Assembly (NCBI GenBank): GCA_013397115.1
Contig: VWZW01007711.1
Coordinates: 194,417 to 258,416 of the forward strand
Direction: 5' to 3'
From: Edolisoma coerulescens
Taxonomy: Eukaryota; Chordata; Aves; Passeriformes; Campephagidae
Length of the DNA: 64,000 nucleotides
In this document: piece by piece, positions 26,701-38,990 of the stretch
How the letters are laid out: each line of letters begins with the position of its first letter
Numbering within the stretch: the stretch's first letter is position 1
Notes under the pieces: generated by a model
Database searches by the model: none
Seen by the model: only the letters and a program-made list of their open reading frames with translations
What the model was told of the DNA's origin: nothing
Made by a program: the position numbers and the translations under genes

Positions 26701-29700
26701 AAATGCTTATGAGAAAGATCCTAAAGGATTTGACAAAGCTGCAGAGAGCTCAGGGAGAGCTTTGCCTCACTCAAGACTCAACAAGAAGCTCAAGATCTGA
26801 CTCAGTAAGAGAGTTAAACGTTTAAGATTAGGCTTATGGCTCCATTAAAACCCTTTACTGTATGGGATTGGATATGGCAACAAAGCAGAGGCTTCACTTT
26901 AAGGCCTGAAGAGAGGTATAGAAACAATAACAATATTGACAACAATTTGTTGCTATGATTGTTATTAATGTTTTTGTGATTATTATTGTATTTAAGTGGA
27001 AATGGGCACATGGTTGAATTAAAATACATGCTAATCTCCAACCTGCAAAAACAAAGAAACCTTGTGGACAGCCAGAATTAAGAATTTAACACTGAATTGG
27101 ATCCAATTCCAACATTTTAACTGGAATGATAAGAACTTCTCAAAACCCGGGGAGATGCTGCTCTAAGGACAGTGATTTTATCAGAGCTTGTGCCATCTAC
27201 ACCCTCAGATGACCCTTGGCTGTCAGTGCTGGGTTCCAGAGCCAGGAATCCTCCTCCTTTTCTCCAACCCCAAAGTTTACAGTGCAGAAGCAGCAGCCCT
27301 GGTTCACTCTCTCATGCTCTCAGCTTTGCTTTGTTTTTTAAGTCCCACATGTAAAGGCACACTGCTCCCTTTTGCTTCATAAAAGGGATTTCTTACATTT
27401 TCCCCTTCCTTCCCTTTCTCTCCTATTTTCCAGTTTTCCCTCCTTTAACCACCTCTGTCCTACCTCAAGGTTTGAGAGATGCTCCTGGCAGACACCTGAT
27501 GAGCCTCGCTTTGCTGGCAGCCCTTCACCTCTGATTTCATGGCTCCTACTTTGGAGCCAGTTTGCATTTGTGATTTTGGCTTGAAGTGTTGCCATAACGA
27601 GCCAGCATTTGCCTGAGAATAAAGCATAATATATCCTTGGGAGTGTTTACATGGGAGAAAAGAGATTTTTTTTTTTTCCTGACACTTAGGAGTGCTCAAA
27701 TTCTGACTGTTTTTGGAGGAACCAGGGTGCTGTGCATTCCCACTGTCTGATGTGCAATGCTTTTCTTATTTAGGTCCTCAGGCCCTCAGAGCTGGTGAGT
27801 TTGGGTTTGAAACTTTGAGCTGATTATCTTCTGGATTTCAGAACTTTTGGACTTGAAATGAGGCACTTACATCTGTGAATAGGTACAAAAAGAATGAATT
27901 TGGGTTTAAAGTTGCTGAAGGACTGCTCCTCACACTGCTGCTGCTGCTGTTACCCTCACAAGGAGAGAAGACAAATTTGCATTCCAAATTCTTCCTACAG
28001 CTTTCTGTTACTATTGCTCTGGATGAAGAAGTGAGCTCTACGGAATTTAGAAGAGGATGAACATGGGAAATGGAAACTGAGAGGGGCACAAAGCTTCTTC
28101 CTGTTGAGGAAGGATCTTCCAGGGGATCAGCACCTCCTGGATAAGGAGGCATCAACCAGCATGAGCATCTCTCAGAGGTCTGGCCAGGAGAGATCAGCAG
28201 AGCTTGACTGCAGGGACAACTGAGACAGCCCCGGCATTAAATCAGCCTCACAAAATAAGTAGAAACTGCCTCAGAATGTCTCCATCAAAGCCTAATTATC
28301 TGCTGACTTCTTAGACATGAGAGAAATTTCTTTGTCTATTTAATTTCATGCTTATCATCAAACTAGTCATTAAATAGCTGAGCATTAGGGGAAAAATGCA
28401 AAGCTTTCTGGTCTGTCTTGTTTAATCCTTCAGCCCCTCCCTTCCCTCCTCCCTGCCCCACTTTCTCTCTGGCACAGTCAGGAAGAGGGGAGAGCAGGCA
28501 GGGTGTCCTGCTGGGCACTGTGGCAGTCTCTGGGTCCTGGTCTCCAGGTGGGCAGGATGTGGGAGCCCTGGGAAAGGCTGGGATGGAAAATCCCCCAGTT
28601 CCATGCCAGAGCTCAGCTCTGGCTGCTGGAAATTTGGACTTGGCATCCCATGGGATGTAGCAGAGGTGCAGAAGCCACTAAGAGTGGGATGAGACCCAGA
28701 GGTCTGATCATTACAAGGAAAATGAATTGTCTGTGAGTCAGGTGAATAATTTAAAACAGAATCAAAATGATTGAACAGCAAATGGTGCTGGGCTTTCCTG
28801 TCTCATAACATATTAGTGGGGGACATTATATGAAATTGGAAAATAAAAAATTGTCAGTCACTGGAAGTCTTTTGTATGTAGGATGAATCAAGGATGTGGA
28901 ATTGCTGCTTTGGGCTACATTTGAAATCAGGAACATAGAAACATTTAAGCAGAGATGGGCTACTTAAACTGATGCAAATCCTGTCCCACTGGGATGAGTT
29001 CCTGCTTTAGGTCTCAGCTGCTCTTCAGCTGGGCTATGTGGAGGGAACAGGGCAGGACTAAGCCTGCAGCAGCTTTCTGCAGCCTGCCTGAAAAACCTTG
29101 TTCTGGCCACGGCAGGATTTTGGCTTAGCTAACCCAGGACACACCCAGGGAGGCAATTCCCAGCTTCACAAAGATTTGTGGCAATGTCCTGTCTGCTTCT
29201 CCAGTGCAATGTCTGTCCTTCTGAGGGGACATCACTGTCCAATCAGCCTATACAACAAGACAATCCCATCCAAAAGACGCTTGATTGAGTGTTTTGCCTT
29301 GATGCCAATTCCTGCTTTCTGCAGTTTGGTTTCTAACGTCCAGGAGGAACCATTCCCTAGCAGCAGCCTCCGAGCTGTAAACTTTTGACCTGAGCTAATT
29401 ACTGAATTCACTTTATAGAAGTAATGAGGTTCTGAGCCTCTGCAATGCCTTGGAGGCTCTAGAGAGTCCGAGCCAAAACCTGAGCTCCCTAATCAGTTCT
29501 GACTCTGGTTTTTTTATTCATTTACCGAGTGCCCCGAGGCACTGCCGCTCCTTGAGCTCCCTGGGAGGAGCTGCAGTGCTGCTCTCCCCAGTCTGCAACT
29601 GGGCAAAACATCCCAGTCAGGGCTGCAGGTACACTCAGCACCTCAGTGATGAGAGGAGGAGACGCCAGTGGGGGCCAGTGGTCAGAGCAGCAGGGCCAAG

Positions 29701-32215
29701 AGAGTTGTACTCAAGTCTTTCCTCAAATCTACTATTGGGCAACTGGGATCTCTTCCTTCTGCCTCAAAACCTCCAGCAAAGAAACTGACAGAACTTTGCT
29801 ATCTGTGGGAGAGCACCTGGATAGCTGTGGGCAGTGTAACGGTGAGAGGAGGGGAGGTGCATCTGTGCAGGACCATTCATGGGCACTGGCAGCAGGAGCA
29901 CAGCAGGAACAGGCAGTGGGAACACTGCAGAGATGTTCCTGTGCTCTGGGCAGATGGTGAAGTCCCATCTCCCGGACTTTCCTGAGTTCTTCCCACCCAG
30001 TACAGGCAGCAATTAACTAGCAGTCCAAAACTAAGCCCAGAGAAGTTGTGCATCTGTCAATGCACAGTTGGAGACAGGGATTCCTTTGGAGGGGATCTCC
30101 TTACCAAGCTTGCACACAGTACGCAACACACCCCACTGAAGAGAAAATCCAGCTCTAGCACTGACTCTCCTGGTGCTTTTCCCAACTTTTTCCTCAGGAA
30201 TTTAACTTTTCCATCTTCTCACAAGATGGTTTTGGTACCTGTGGGTAACACGAATCATATTTCCTTGGGGCTGGAAAACACCTGCCAAGGGATGGAGAGG
30301 CAGATTGTGTCTCATGAGCTTTTATATTCCCTGAGACTGAGGCTCCCATCAGAGGCTGAGGAGCGATGTTGGCAGTGGTTTGGCTCAGCCTCCTCAGCAG
30401 CGGGGCTGCACCAGGCACTGCTGCCCCAGCTGGAGTTGCTCGTGTCCCCTCGGACGTGAGGTCACTCCCTGGTGCGGTGGCATTTCCCCACCTGCCGGGA
30501 TGTCTGCAAGGACAGGGACGGTGCCACAGCCGGGGATGGGAGTGTGCCTGTGTTGGAGATCTTATCTCCAGCAATTAGCTGGCCCCCCTGCACTGCTCCT
30601 GCTATCCTGAGCCATCTGTCAATTTGCTACTTCTATTTAAAATTCAGAGAAGGGCTTGTTTTCTCTAAATTTTATCTGCTTTTTCTGACCAGACTAAATG
30701 GTCTAATCACAAAAAAATCTACCTCCAGCAGCCAGCCTTGCCCCTCTTACCTCACACCTCAGACTCCTCCCAGGTCCAGTTGCATTGCCCACTCCAGTCA
30801 CCGATTCCACTGGCAGCAGGGTTTTATCTGCCCCACGACAAGGCAGGTGGGTTTAACAGCAAAGGAAATCTGCAAAATTACATCCACCACTCTTCCCTGT
30901 TTTAATGAAATGTATTTCCTTTACTGCTCCTTCAAGTTTGCCAACACTGTCCCACTGCCCCAAGCATGATGATGCCGCAGCTGGGGATATGAGAGGTGGC
31001 ACAGGAGCTCCAGGATTTATTGCTCTCTCCAAGTGTTTTGGCTTATCCCATATTCACTTTAGTCCCTGGTAAACCAATGTGTCCTGAGCCTGCTCAGGTG
31101 TGCTCATCTCCCTGGGCCTGCTGCCCACAGCCAGGGCAGCTCCATTGACAGCAAAGTGACCATGCATCATGAAAAGATTAATTTTTTTTAATATAGTCCT
31201 TATAATTTTTTCTTATTATTTTTGGAAAAATATCAGAAATTCAAGAACACTCTGTTGGCCACATCCACCACTGAATTTGCTATAGCTTACTATCCTTGTG
31301 GATCTGAATTTTCTAAGGTAAAGTTTTAACTCCTGCTATACGATTTGATGAATTATAAAAAATATATATTATAAAATTATATGCTATAATTATATTATTG
31401 TAGAATATTATAAATGTGTGTTGGTAACAGGCACTCACAGCTTATCTTTACCTGTCCAGTCACAGATTTTTCTGCATCACTTCCCTGCAGCCTCCAAAAC
31501 AAGTAAGTTCTTTGTTCACAGCAAGTGATGCAAAATCAGCCCATCTCCACTGATGGCAAAAGACCTTGGTGCATTTCCACCTGCCAATACCCTTTTCCCA
31601 GTGTCCATAGCACGAGCTGGTTGGGAGACCCACTCTTGCTTCCCCCAGTCACTTTACTTTTCTGCTACAGCTGTCTTAAAACACTGAATTTTTGAGCATT
31701 TCAGATGCACAGCCTTCACTTGCACGACTATGAGCTAAAATTAGAACTCTCACATGTATTTTTTAGGGAATTTTTATACTCAAAATAAAAATATCTTATC
31801 ATTTGCACTGCAGGTTAATTCCTCTGGCCTGAGTCAGTGGGGTGGTGCCTCAAACCTGTGTGATAAATGCCACTGTCTGAGTTGTCAGGCTGAACACGAG
31901 GATGCTCACAAAGTCCCCATTTTGAATCACCAGCCCTCGGTCTCCTCTGGAGACAGGAACAGCAGAAAAAAATGTGCCAATCTCACCTAATTACCAAGCA
32001 CAGCACCCTCAGCAAGGAGAGCTGGGTTTGCCGAGACCACAGTGATTGCACTGGCCCCGGGTGCCCGAGCTCAGTGTGGATTTGCGATGTAAATCCCTGT
32101 CCCTGCTCCTGCCAGCCCTGCCTCCCTGGGACCCTGCTCACAGAGCACCTGACTTACCTGGGAAATGGCCTGGAAAACACCACCCTGCTGTGGTTACACT
32201 GAGCAACACCAGGCT
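23782..32215. other. Gene-poor intergenic DNA
   Basis: No supported exon in 8.4 kb. An AT-rich stretch lies near 31,350-31,410. Open frames are short and lack domains. I saw no Wnt, kinase, zinc-finger or other familiar motif on either strand. Confidence 0.5.
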
Positions 32216-32405
32216 GGCTCACAGTAGCTGCCCAGGGAAGCTGTGGCTGCCCCTGGATCCCTGGAAGCGTCCAAGGCCAGGATGGACAGGGCTTGGAGCA
32301 GCCTGGGATAGTGGAAGGTGTCCCTGCCCATAGCAGGGGGTGGGAATGGATGGGCTTCAAGGTCCCTTCCCGCCCAAACCATTCCATGATTCCACGATTC
32401 CGTGA
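32216..32405 (+). mobile_element. CR1 LINE 3' fragment
   Basis: Shows the GTGGCTGCCCCTGGATCCCT, GGACAGGGCTTGGAGCA and AAGGTCCCTTCC blocks, ending in a short array of GATTCC-type tail units. It is 5'-truncated and about 190 bp long. Confidence 0.88.
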
Positions 32406-35400
32406 CTCTGGCACAGGAGCTGCCAGGCTGGACTGAATGGCGAATTCCATGTTTTATGCCTCCATCCAGTCCCCACACTTTCTCCTGGTCTCCATTAACA
32501 CAAGAGCCTTGGCAAGGTTTTGTTCAGATTACTGGGGGAGGTTTTAGGAAAACTCCTCTATGACATTCTTGAGAAAACTCTTCCCCCTCACCGCTGCAGA
32601 CAATCCCGTTTTCCCTCTTGAGGGACTCGGGCTGGATTGACAGGAGACGACATCCATCCTGTGGGTGCATGCAGCTCCCGGGGCCTCTTTGTGTCAGGCT
32701 GCTTTAACAACAAACAGAGCACAGCCCCTGCAGCATCCCGTCCAGCCGGGGAGACATGGGGAGAGGGACCTGGCACGGCCAGCTCCTCATGCCTGAATTA
32801 CCCCATGAATGAAACGCAGATGAAATCGATTTTCACTTTCTTTTTTTTTTTTTTTTTCATTTTAAGATCCCCCATATTGACAAAATGTGAGTATGAGGCA
32901 GACTGACACCCAGATTTGACTTGGGAAGCAGTTCAGCATTAACCTATTAAGCTAATGAACTCCAGTTATCCGGATTGGTTTGCCAAAATTAGACCCAGGA
33001 AATGGCTGTTTATTCGGTGGGAAAGAGAACATAAAAGATCTGCCCCTAAACTTTGCCAAAGCAGCTGATGATGTTGTCTAATTCCAATAGAATTCTTAAC
33101 CTGACACATTTCAGAGAGACTGACTGTCAGGGAACTGACCCCTGGAAAAATCAGGATAATGACACATGGTTTTGCTCACAGATTTTAAGATTTTCCTATA
33201 TAAGTGCTACATCCGGTCCAGGGTTAATAGTGCCCAGACAGAATCTGCCCTAATACATTTATGTATCAAACAGGGCTGCCCAGTAAATAAATTCAAAAGG
33301 TTTTTGAAGTGAGAGCTTTTAAGGCTGGAACTCAAAGATTTCTGTGATTTGGAATTAAAGGGGGGATGCCATTTCAGTTGAAGGCAGCTGAGGCTCCTAA
33401 CAGGTTCCTGATGCTGGGCAAAAGGGAGGATTATTGGCAGGATTATTGGAATTTCATTTGTTCACTGTCTGGGGAAGACAATGTTATTTCTTGCCCCTTC
33501 TGCCTCCTTGGCTCTGTTGGAGGAGGCTCTTTGCTCCTCATTCCTGAATTTCCTTGATAAGGTCAAACAGGCAGGATTAGCAGAGAAAAGGCATGAGGAA
33601 CTCAGTCCTGCATGGAGAACTGAGTGGTGTTTAATCATTATTATGATAATATAACATTTATAGTGCAGTGGAGGCGTGGGGCTACCAACAGAGCCATGCA
33701 GTGCCTGCACTGAAATCCATCAAGGTCAGTATTTCACCTCCAGCAGCCGCGGGTGGCTGACATCAGGGAAGGATGAAAGCATGAGGAAAATATACTCGCC
33801 CAGGATATTCTCGAAACCTCCAGCCATTTGTGTCTCAAAGATCCCTCAGGCTGGGGGATGCTGCAGTGCTCCTCACCACTGGGTATATCTTTGTTTTTCC
33901 TTCTATTCCTATTCCTATTTCTATTTCTGCCATATTTCCCTGGCATCATTACAGAAGAGAGGGAGGGAGTGAAATCACAGAGATGCTCCTTGACTCCTTC
34001 TTCCCTTGGCCTGACCTTCCCCATCCTTTCCATATCCCTTTCCCTGGGATATTTATGCAGAAGGGAATGATGGTCCAAGCATTTGTGACTCTCATGGGCA
34101 CCGATCAGTCTCAAAGCTGACTGTGACAGTTGTGCAGAAACATTCTTAATTTGGGAAGATGAGCAGGAAGGTGCAATGTGTCTTTAAAAAGCTCCTTGCC
34201 CAGGGAGACCTGGGTCCAGCACATCACCCAAGAGCCTGAGAAATTTGATAGATGAGTCTCCAACATTCTTGTCATGTCTCCCCTTCTCATTTTTCCCCCT
34301 TCCCCGGGCTGGAAGCACTGAGAGGCGTGCTGTGAGGTCTGCCTTGTGTCCGGGAGCCTGTCAGAGCTGGGACATGCAGCCCATGGCCTGCAGCTGGACT
34401 CAGAGGAGTCTCCATCAACCACTCATCCAAACATCTTGCCCGGGCGGAATGCCCTGGGGTTCGGCACTCCTTTGTTTTGAAAGCCACAGTTATTTGTATC
34501 AGCAAAGCATGCAAAGAGTGCCCCAAAAAGAGAGGGAGGGGGAAGAGAAAGAGGGACGGGGCAGAGAGCTTCTGTGCCTGATGGGATCATGCTCAGAGAA
34601 ACAGGGAGAGACGCATTATTGGGGTCTGGTATTAAACAGAGCATCGGTGTTTTTGGAGAGCGCCCCAAGTCCCACGGCTGTGAGGGGGACGGGCTGGTGC
34701 AGGCAGAGCAAAGGAGACCCTGTGAGGATCCAGCTCTCCCTTGGGTGCCGCCAGGCTTCACAAGGCAGAGGAGAGCAATGGGGAACACAGCAATGGGGTT
34801 TGAAAGCTGCTGCTGAATGCACATGGGGTCTGGAGATTGTGTGATAGAGAAAATCCCCCAGCTGGATTTCTGGGAGAGCAGGGAATATGAAGTCCTTTTT
34901 CTCCAGTAGATGCTACACAGGAATGACCTGGGGACATGAGAGACAGTGATAAGTGACTCTCTCCATCCCCTTTTATCCTGTTTACAATACAGAGGCTTTC
35001 CTTGAACAAAACACTTTTTTTCCTCTCCATGCTCCTGGCTGTTGTGTCTAAATGAGCCAATTTGCTGAAGGACTCCTCCTGGAAGGACTTGAAGTCTAAC
35101 AAGAACAGACGCTGGGTTGCAGCATGTTGTTTCTGGCAAAAATCAATTTCTTCAAAAAGGAACAGAAATCTGTTCTTGTGTTTCAGTGCTTGCCATTTCA
35201 TCAGGGCTCCTGTGATACCTCTCACAGCCCTGGCCAGGCGGGAAAACTCAGGGTCTATTTCCATTCAACCTATTTCCAGAAAGTGTTTGAAAATGGGGTC
35301 TAATGGCTCAGGGAAGGGAGAGCAAAGGACGGGAGCGAATGTGTTTGTTACTGCTGCAGTTAATGGTTTTGTTGATATGCTGTTTATCCTTGGGCTGATG

Positions 35401-37103
35401 TGATTTCTGGGGCTTGAGCTGCTGTTTGACATCCAGGGGATAATCTCTTGCCAGAGGCCTGGCTGGCTGCATGGCAGGGCAGGGCAGACTAAGTTTGATG
35501 CATCATCTGAGACGCAAGAGATGGACCCACACGGACAGAATCTCTCATTAATTAAAGATGTGTTGTTGTTTCCCTCTTTTCTATCTGTGATGCTCGGGGA
35601 CGTGTTCTCCTGTGACAAGGCTGCATTCTTCAGGTGCTCACCCTGAACTGCAAATGAGCAACAACAGAAAGAACCCCACACTTTGGGGACTGTTCCAGCC
35701 TCCAGGTTTCCCAATTTGCCCAGTCTCACATCAGGAGGTGTCTGCCTTCAGCTTCCCCACCTCTGAAAATAATTTCTCACTTTTCCTCCAACGTCTGTCA
35801 TTCTTCAGTAGCCTGAATTTTTGCTGCAGTTATTTAGGTTTTGCCTAAGTGAAGTGCAGGACAAGGCTGAGGTTGCTGAAGAAAGTTTAGGATTTAAATC
35901 TGTGTATTTTATTCAATTGTATTAGAGCATTTTCTGGGGACGGACCCAGTTTAAGACATTATTCTTTTTGATAAAGCAGGTTTCCTTTCACACCAGAGGT
36001 GGGACAGGTAGCACAAACCCAGAAAAGGACAGAATCAGCTCAACATCAGGGGAACTCAAAGCCTGAGGAACAAGTATAAAATGAAAACATTTAATAGAGG
36101 GAAGAAATAGTGGAGAAGGAGAGAGCCAAGTGTTTGTCTGGGCCATGAGGACAAAGGCTACAGACTTTTAAATAATTGATCTCGTGGTATAGAGTTGAAT
36201 GCTTTACAGAATACAAGCCTTTCCCAATTTTTCCCAATCAAGCTCTTATTAGCATGAAGTTACATTTGTTGACAAGAACTATTTTCCATTAAATCACAGT
36301 GACAAGACAGTCATGGCCCTAATTTGAGCTTTTTAATCAATCAGTGATTGTGCCTTTGCCTCTGATGTCCTGCTGCCCTGACTAACTGGGCTGTACCTCC
36401 CACCAATTTTCATTTTTTGTTATAATCCACCTTCTCTTTGCTTTTCCCATGAAGTTAAAAGGTGACAGGAGTTCAGGTGGCTCAGCAGACTCTGACCATA
36501 AAGATATCAGGTTTTGTGGCCCAGTACATACAAGAAAGAGTCGTGGCTTCGACTGTGGTGGGTTATCTGGTCCAAACAATGAAGAGTGAACTGAAAAGCA
36601 GTTTCTATCCAGCCCCAGAGCAAGGCTCTGTGAGACAGGACAGGAACCTGCAGCTCCACCATGAATGGGTGACATCCTGCTGGAAAGAATTTAGTGTATC
36701 TCTAAGTAGGGAGAAAAACCAGGATTATTAAGAAAGCAAAACTATTTTCAGGATGGACACTCTAAACTGACCGTGATCATGTGTGAACAAACCCGTGAAG
36801 TGAAGGCAGTTCTCTGGCAATGAAACACTGAATGGGACAGCAAGGCATGGTGCAGGACAGGTGTAATGATGATGAAAGAGAAGGAAGAGCTGTTTCGGAA
36901 GGGATACCTAGATGAAGGATTCATCCTACAAGGAAGGAGGTATCTGCTCAGTACCTGCATGTCCAGGTGTGTTGGTCACCTGGACTTCTAGAGGTGACCT
37001 GACCTCTGGGGCTGTGTCCAGCCCCTCCTTGGCATCAGGAGGATGTGGAGCTGCTCAGGGAAGGAGGCCACGGAGATGCTCTGAGGGCTGAAGTCCCTCT
37101 GCC
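32406..37103. other. Intergenic DNA upstream of GOSR2
   Basis: No exon recognised. Small CTATTC-type (about 33,900-33,930) and poly-T (about 32,842-32,858) runs are present. Enhancers could lie here, but I cannot identify them from single-sequence inspection. Confidence 0.5.
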
Positions 37104-37436
37104 ATGGAGCTGGGCTGGGAGAGCTGGGGGTGCTCACCTGGAGAAGAGAAGACTCCAGGGAGAGCTCAGAGCCCCTTCCAGGGCCTAAAGGGGCTCCAGG
37201 AGAGCTGGAGAGGGACTGGGGACAAGGGATGGAGGGACAGGACACAGGGAATGGCTTCCCACTGCCAGAGGGCAAGGATGGATGGGATATCGCGAAAGAA
37301 CTGTTTCCTGGGAGGGTGGGGAGGCCCTGGCACAGGGTGCCCAGAGAAGCTGGGGCTGCCCCATCCCTGGAAGTGTCCAAGGCCAGGCTGGACGGGGCTT
37401 GGAGGAACCTGCGACAGTAGGTGTCCCTGCACATGG
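37104..37436 (+). mobile_element. CR1 LINE fragment just upstream of the GOSR2 promoter
   Basis: A + strand CR1 copy carrying AGAAGACTCCAGGGAG, CAGAGCCCCTTCCAGGGCC, GGGAGGGTGGGGAGGCCC and GTGTCCAAGGCCAGG blocks. It stops near 37,436 without the usual AAGGTCCC tail, so its 3' end is deleted or diverged. Its end is only about 180 bp from the GC-box cluster at the GOSR2 5' end. Confidence 0.82.
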
Positions 37437-37611
37437 CAGGGTACAGTGGCACTGTACTATGAATCAATTCCACGCTCCCGTGCAGGGGATGCAGCTCCGC
37501 GAGCCCAGGCGGCTCTCGCAGCTGACATCACCTTCGCTGACGGCGCAGGGAGGCTGGAGCCGCTATTTCCATTCTGTATACGGAGGGAGTCACGGAATGA
37601 TTTGCGTGGGA

Positions 37612-37661
37612 AAGGCTGCCCGCCCCGCCCCGCCCCAGCCCGGCCAGGCCCCGCCCCTCCN
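37612..37661 (+). promoter_or_regulatory. GC-box cluster, likely GOSR2 core promoter, ending at a gap
   Basis: Several CCCGCCCC and CCCCGCCCC words (Sp1-type GC boxes) lie within about 45 bp. They immediately precede a single N at 37,661 and the exon-1-derived minisatellite. High CpG density continues on the far side of the array to about 38,410. This fits the TATA-less CpG-island promoter of a housekeeping trafficking gene. The transcription start is not resolved because it probably lies in the gap. Confidence 0.6.
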
Positions 37662-38225
37662 CAACAAGTGCGTGAGGGGCCGGGGGGTGAGGGGCTGTAC
37701 CAGCAAACCAACAAGTGCGTGAGGGGCCGGGGGGTGAGGGGCTGTACCAGCAAACCAACAAGTGCGTGAGGGGCCGGGGGGTGAGGGGCTGTACCAGCAA
37801 ACCAACAAGTGCGTGAGGGGCCGGGGGGTGAGGGGCTGTACCAGCAAACCAACAAGTGCGTGAGGGGCCGGGGGGTGAGGGGCTGTACCAGCAAACCAAC
37901 AAGTGCGTGAGGGGCCGGGGGGTGAGGGGCTGTACCAGCAAACCAACAAGTGCGTGAGGGGCCGGGGGGTGAGGGGCTGTACCAGCAAACCAACAAGTGC
38001 GTGAGGGGCCGGGGGGTGAGGGGCTGTACCAGCAAACCAACAAGTGCGTGAGGGGCCGGGGGGTGAGGGGCTGTACCAGCAAACCAACAAGTGCGTGAGG
38101 GGCCGGGGGGTGAGGGGCTGTACCAGCAAACCAACAAGTGCGTGAGGGGCCGGGGGGTGAGGGGCTGTACCAGCAAACCAACAAGTGCGTGAGGGGCCGG
38201 GGGGTGAGGGGCTGTACCAGCAAAC
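37662..38225 (+). repeat. 47-bp x 12 minisatellite built from the GOSR2 exon-1/intron-1 junction
   Basis: Twelve essentially identical 47-bp units. Each holds CTGTACCAGCAAACCAACAA, which reads LYQQTNK when joined to the G that opens exon 2, followed by GTGCGTGAGG, a good 5' splice site. Human GOSR2 begins MDPLFQQTHK and splits its last exon-1 codon as AA|G, the same phase. Donor GT dinucleotides lie at 37,668 and every 47 bp to 38,185. No unit contains an ATG; the equivalent position reads GTGAGG. The genuine start-codon copy should be 5' of the array, at the N. In the + frame reading LYQQTNK, read-through reaches a TGA in the next unit. On the - strand no frame has a stop, which creates spurious ORFs of up to 337 codons. 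Confidence 0.93.
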
Positions 38226-38381
38226 CGAGGGTGTGAAGAGCGCGGGCCGGGCCGGGTGTGCGGGAGCCCGGGGCCGGCACCCCACATCTCAGCGCCCTTT
38301 GAAAGCTTTTCCCCCATAAAACCCCATCCCGGAGCGGGGCCGCGGGGGGGGGAGCAGAGTCCCGGCCCCGGGTCGCGTCTG

Positions 38382-38389
38382 CCACGTCA
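38382..38389 (-). promoter_or_regulatory. UPRE-like ACGT element (TGACGTGG on - strand)
   Basis: CCACGTCA on the + strand is the reverse complement of TGACGTGG, the consensus core bound by XBP1/ATF6 in unfolded-protein-response promoters. It lies in the CpG island, about 0.7 kb past the first GOSR2 donor. XBP1 is known to induce many ER-Golgi trafficking genes. An 8-mer can occur by chance, so this is only a candidate. Confidence 0.25.
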
Positions 38390-38926
38390 GCCCCGAGGGC
38401 TCGGCGATGATTCCCGTTTATTGATGTAGATTTATTTAAAGCATGCCCATTTATAAGGATTTCTGCGGCAGCAGGGTTTGAGGGGTCCAGCTGCCGCAGT
38501 TTAAACCGCCTCTGGAAGCTCCTTGAGGATAAATCCCACATTTCGCAGATAGTGCCGGTCTGGAGAGGAAGGAGTGGTGTGGGAATTGCAAAATAAGGCA
38601 GAAAATCTCGCGGTTCTGTTGTTATTCCATATGGAATAACTCACGGGAAGGGGGCCAAAGGACACAGTTAATCCGATATTCTGAACTTCCACGCTAATTT
38701 GCTTCTTTGTGGAGCTATGTTAAGGGAGGTGGGGTGGTAAGAGACTTGAATTGAATCTTGTATTGAATCATCATTTCTATATCATTGAATAATGACACAG
38801 AGTGACCCTGTAGGGAAGAGCAGGACGTGCTGCTGGAGGTCTGGAAGTGCAGGAACATAACAGCAGCTGTTCTGGATATGGGGAATGATTTTGTCCTGAT
38901 CCCATTTCTGTAGTGCTTTATTTTGT

Positions 38927-38990
38927 GATCATCAAATGGTTCAGGTTGGAAGGGACCTTAAAGCCCATCCAGTTCCAGAAGAATTTAACA
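38927..38990 (-). mobile_element. CR1 LINE tail fragment, antisense, in GOSR2 intron 1
   Basis: GGTTGGAAGGGACCTTAAAG followed by CCATCCAGTTCC is the reverse complement of the CR1 3' end. Only about 60 bp remain. Confidence 0.7.

Noticed and set aside
32588..37000. Search for a hidden exon between the flank and GOSR2
   Set aside because: No open frame with bordering AG/GT and recognisable protein sequence was found on either strand.
37528..38541. 337-codon - strand periodic protein
   Set aside because: Generated by the 47-bp minisatellite being stop-free in all antisense frames. Its sense-strand origin is GOSR2 exon 1 and its donor.
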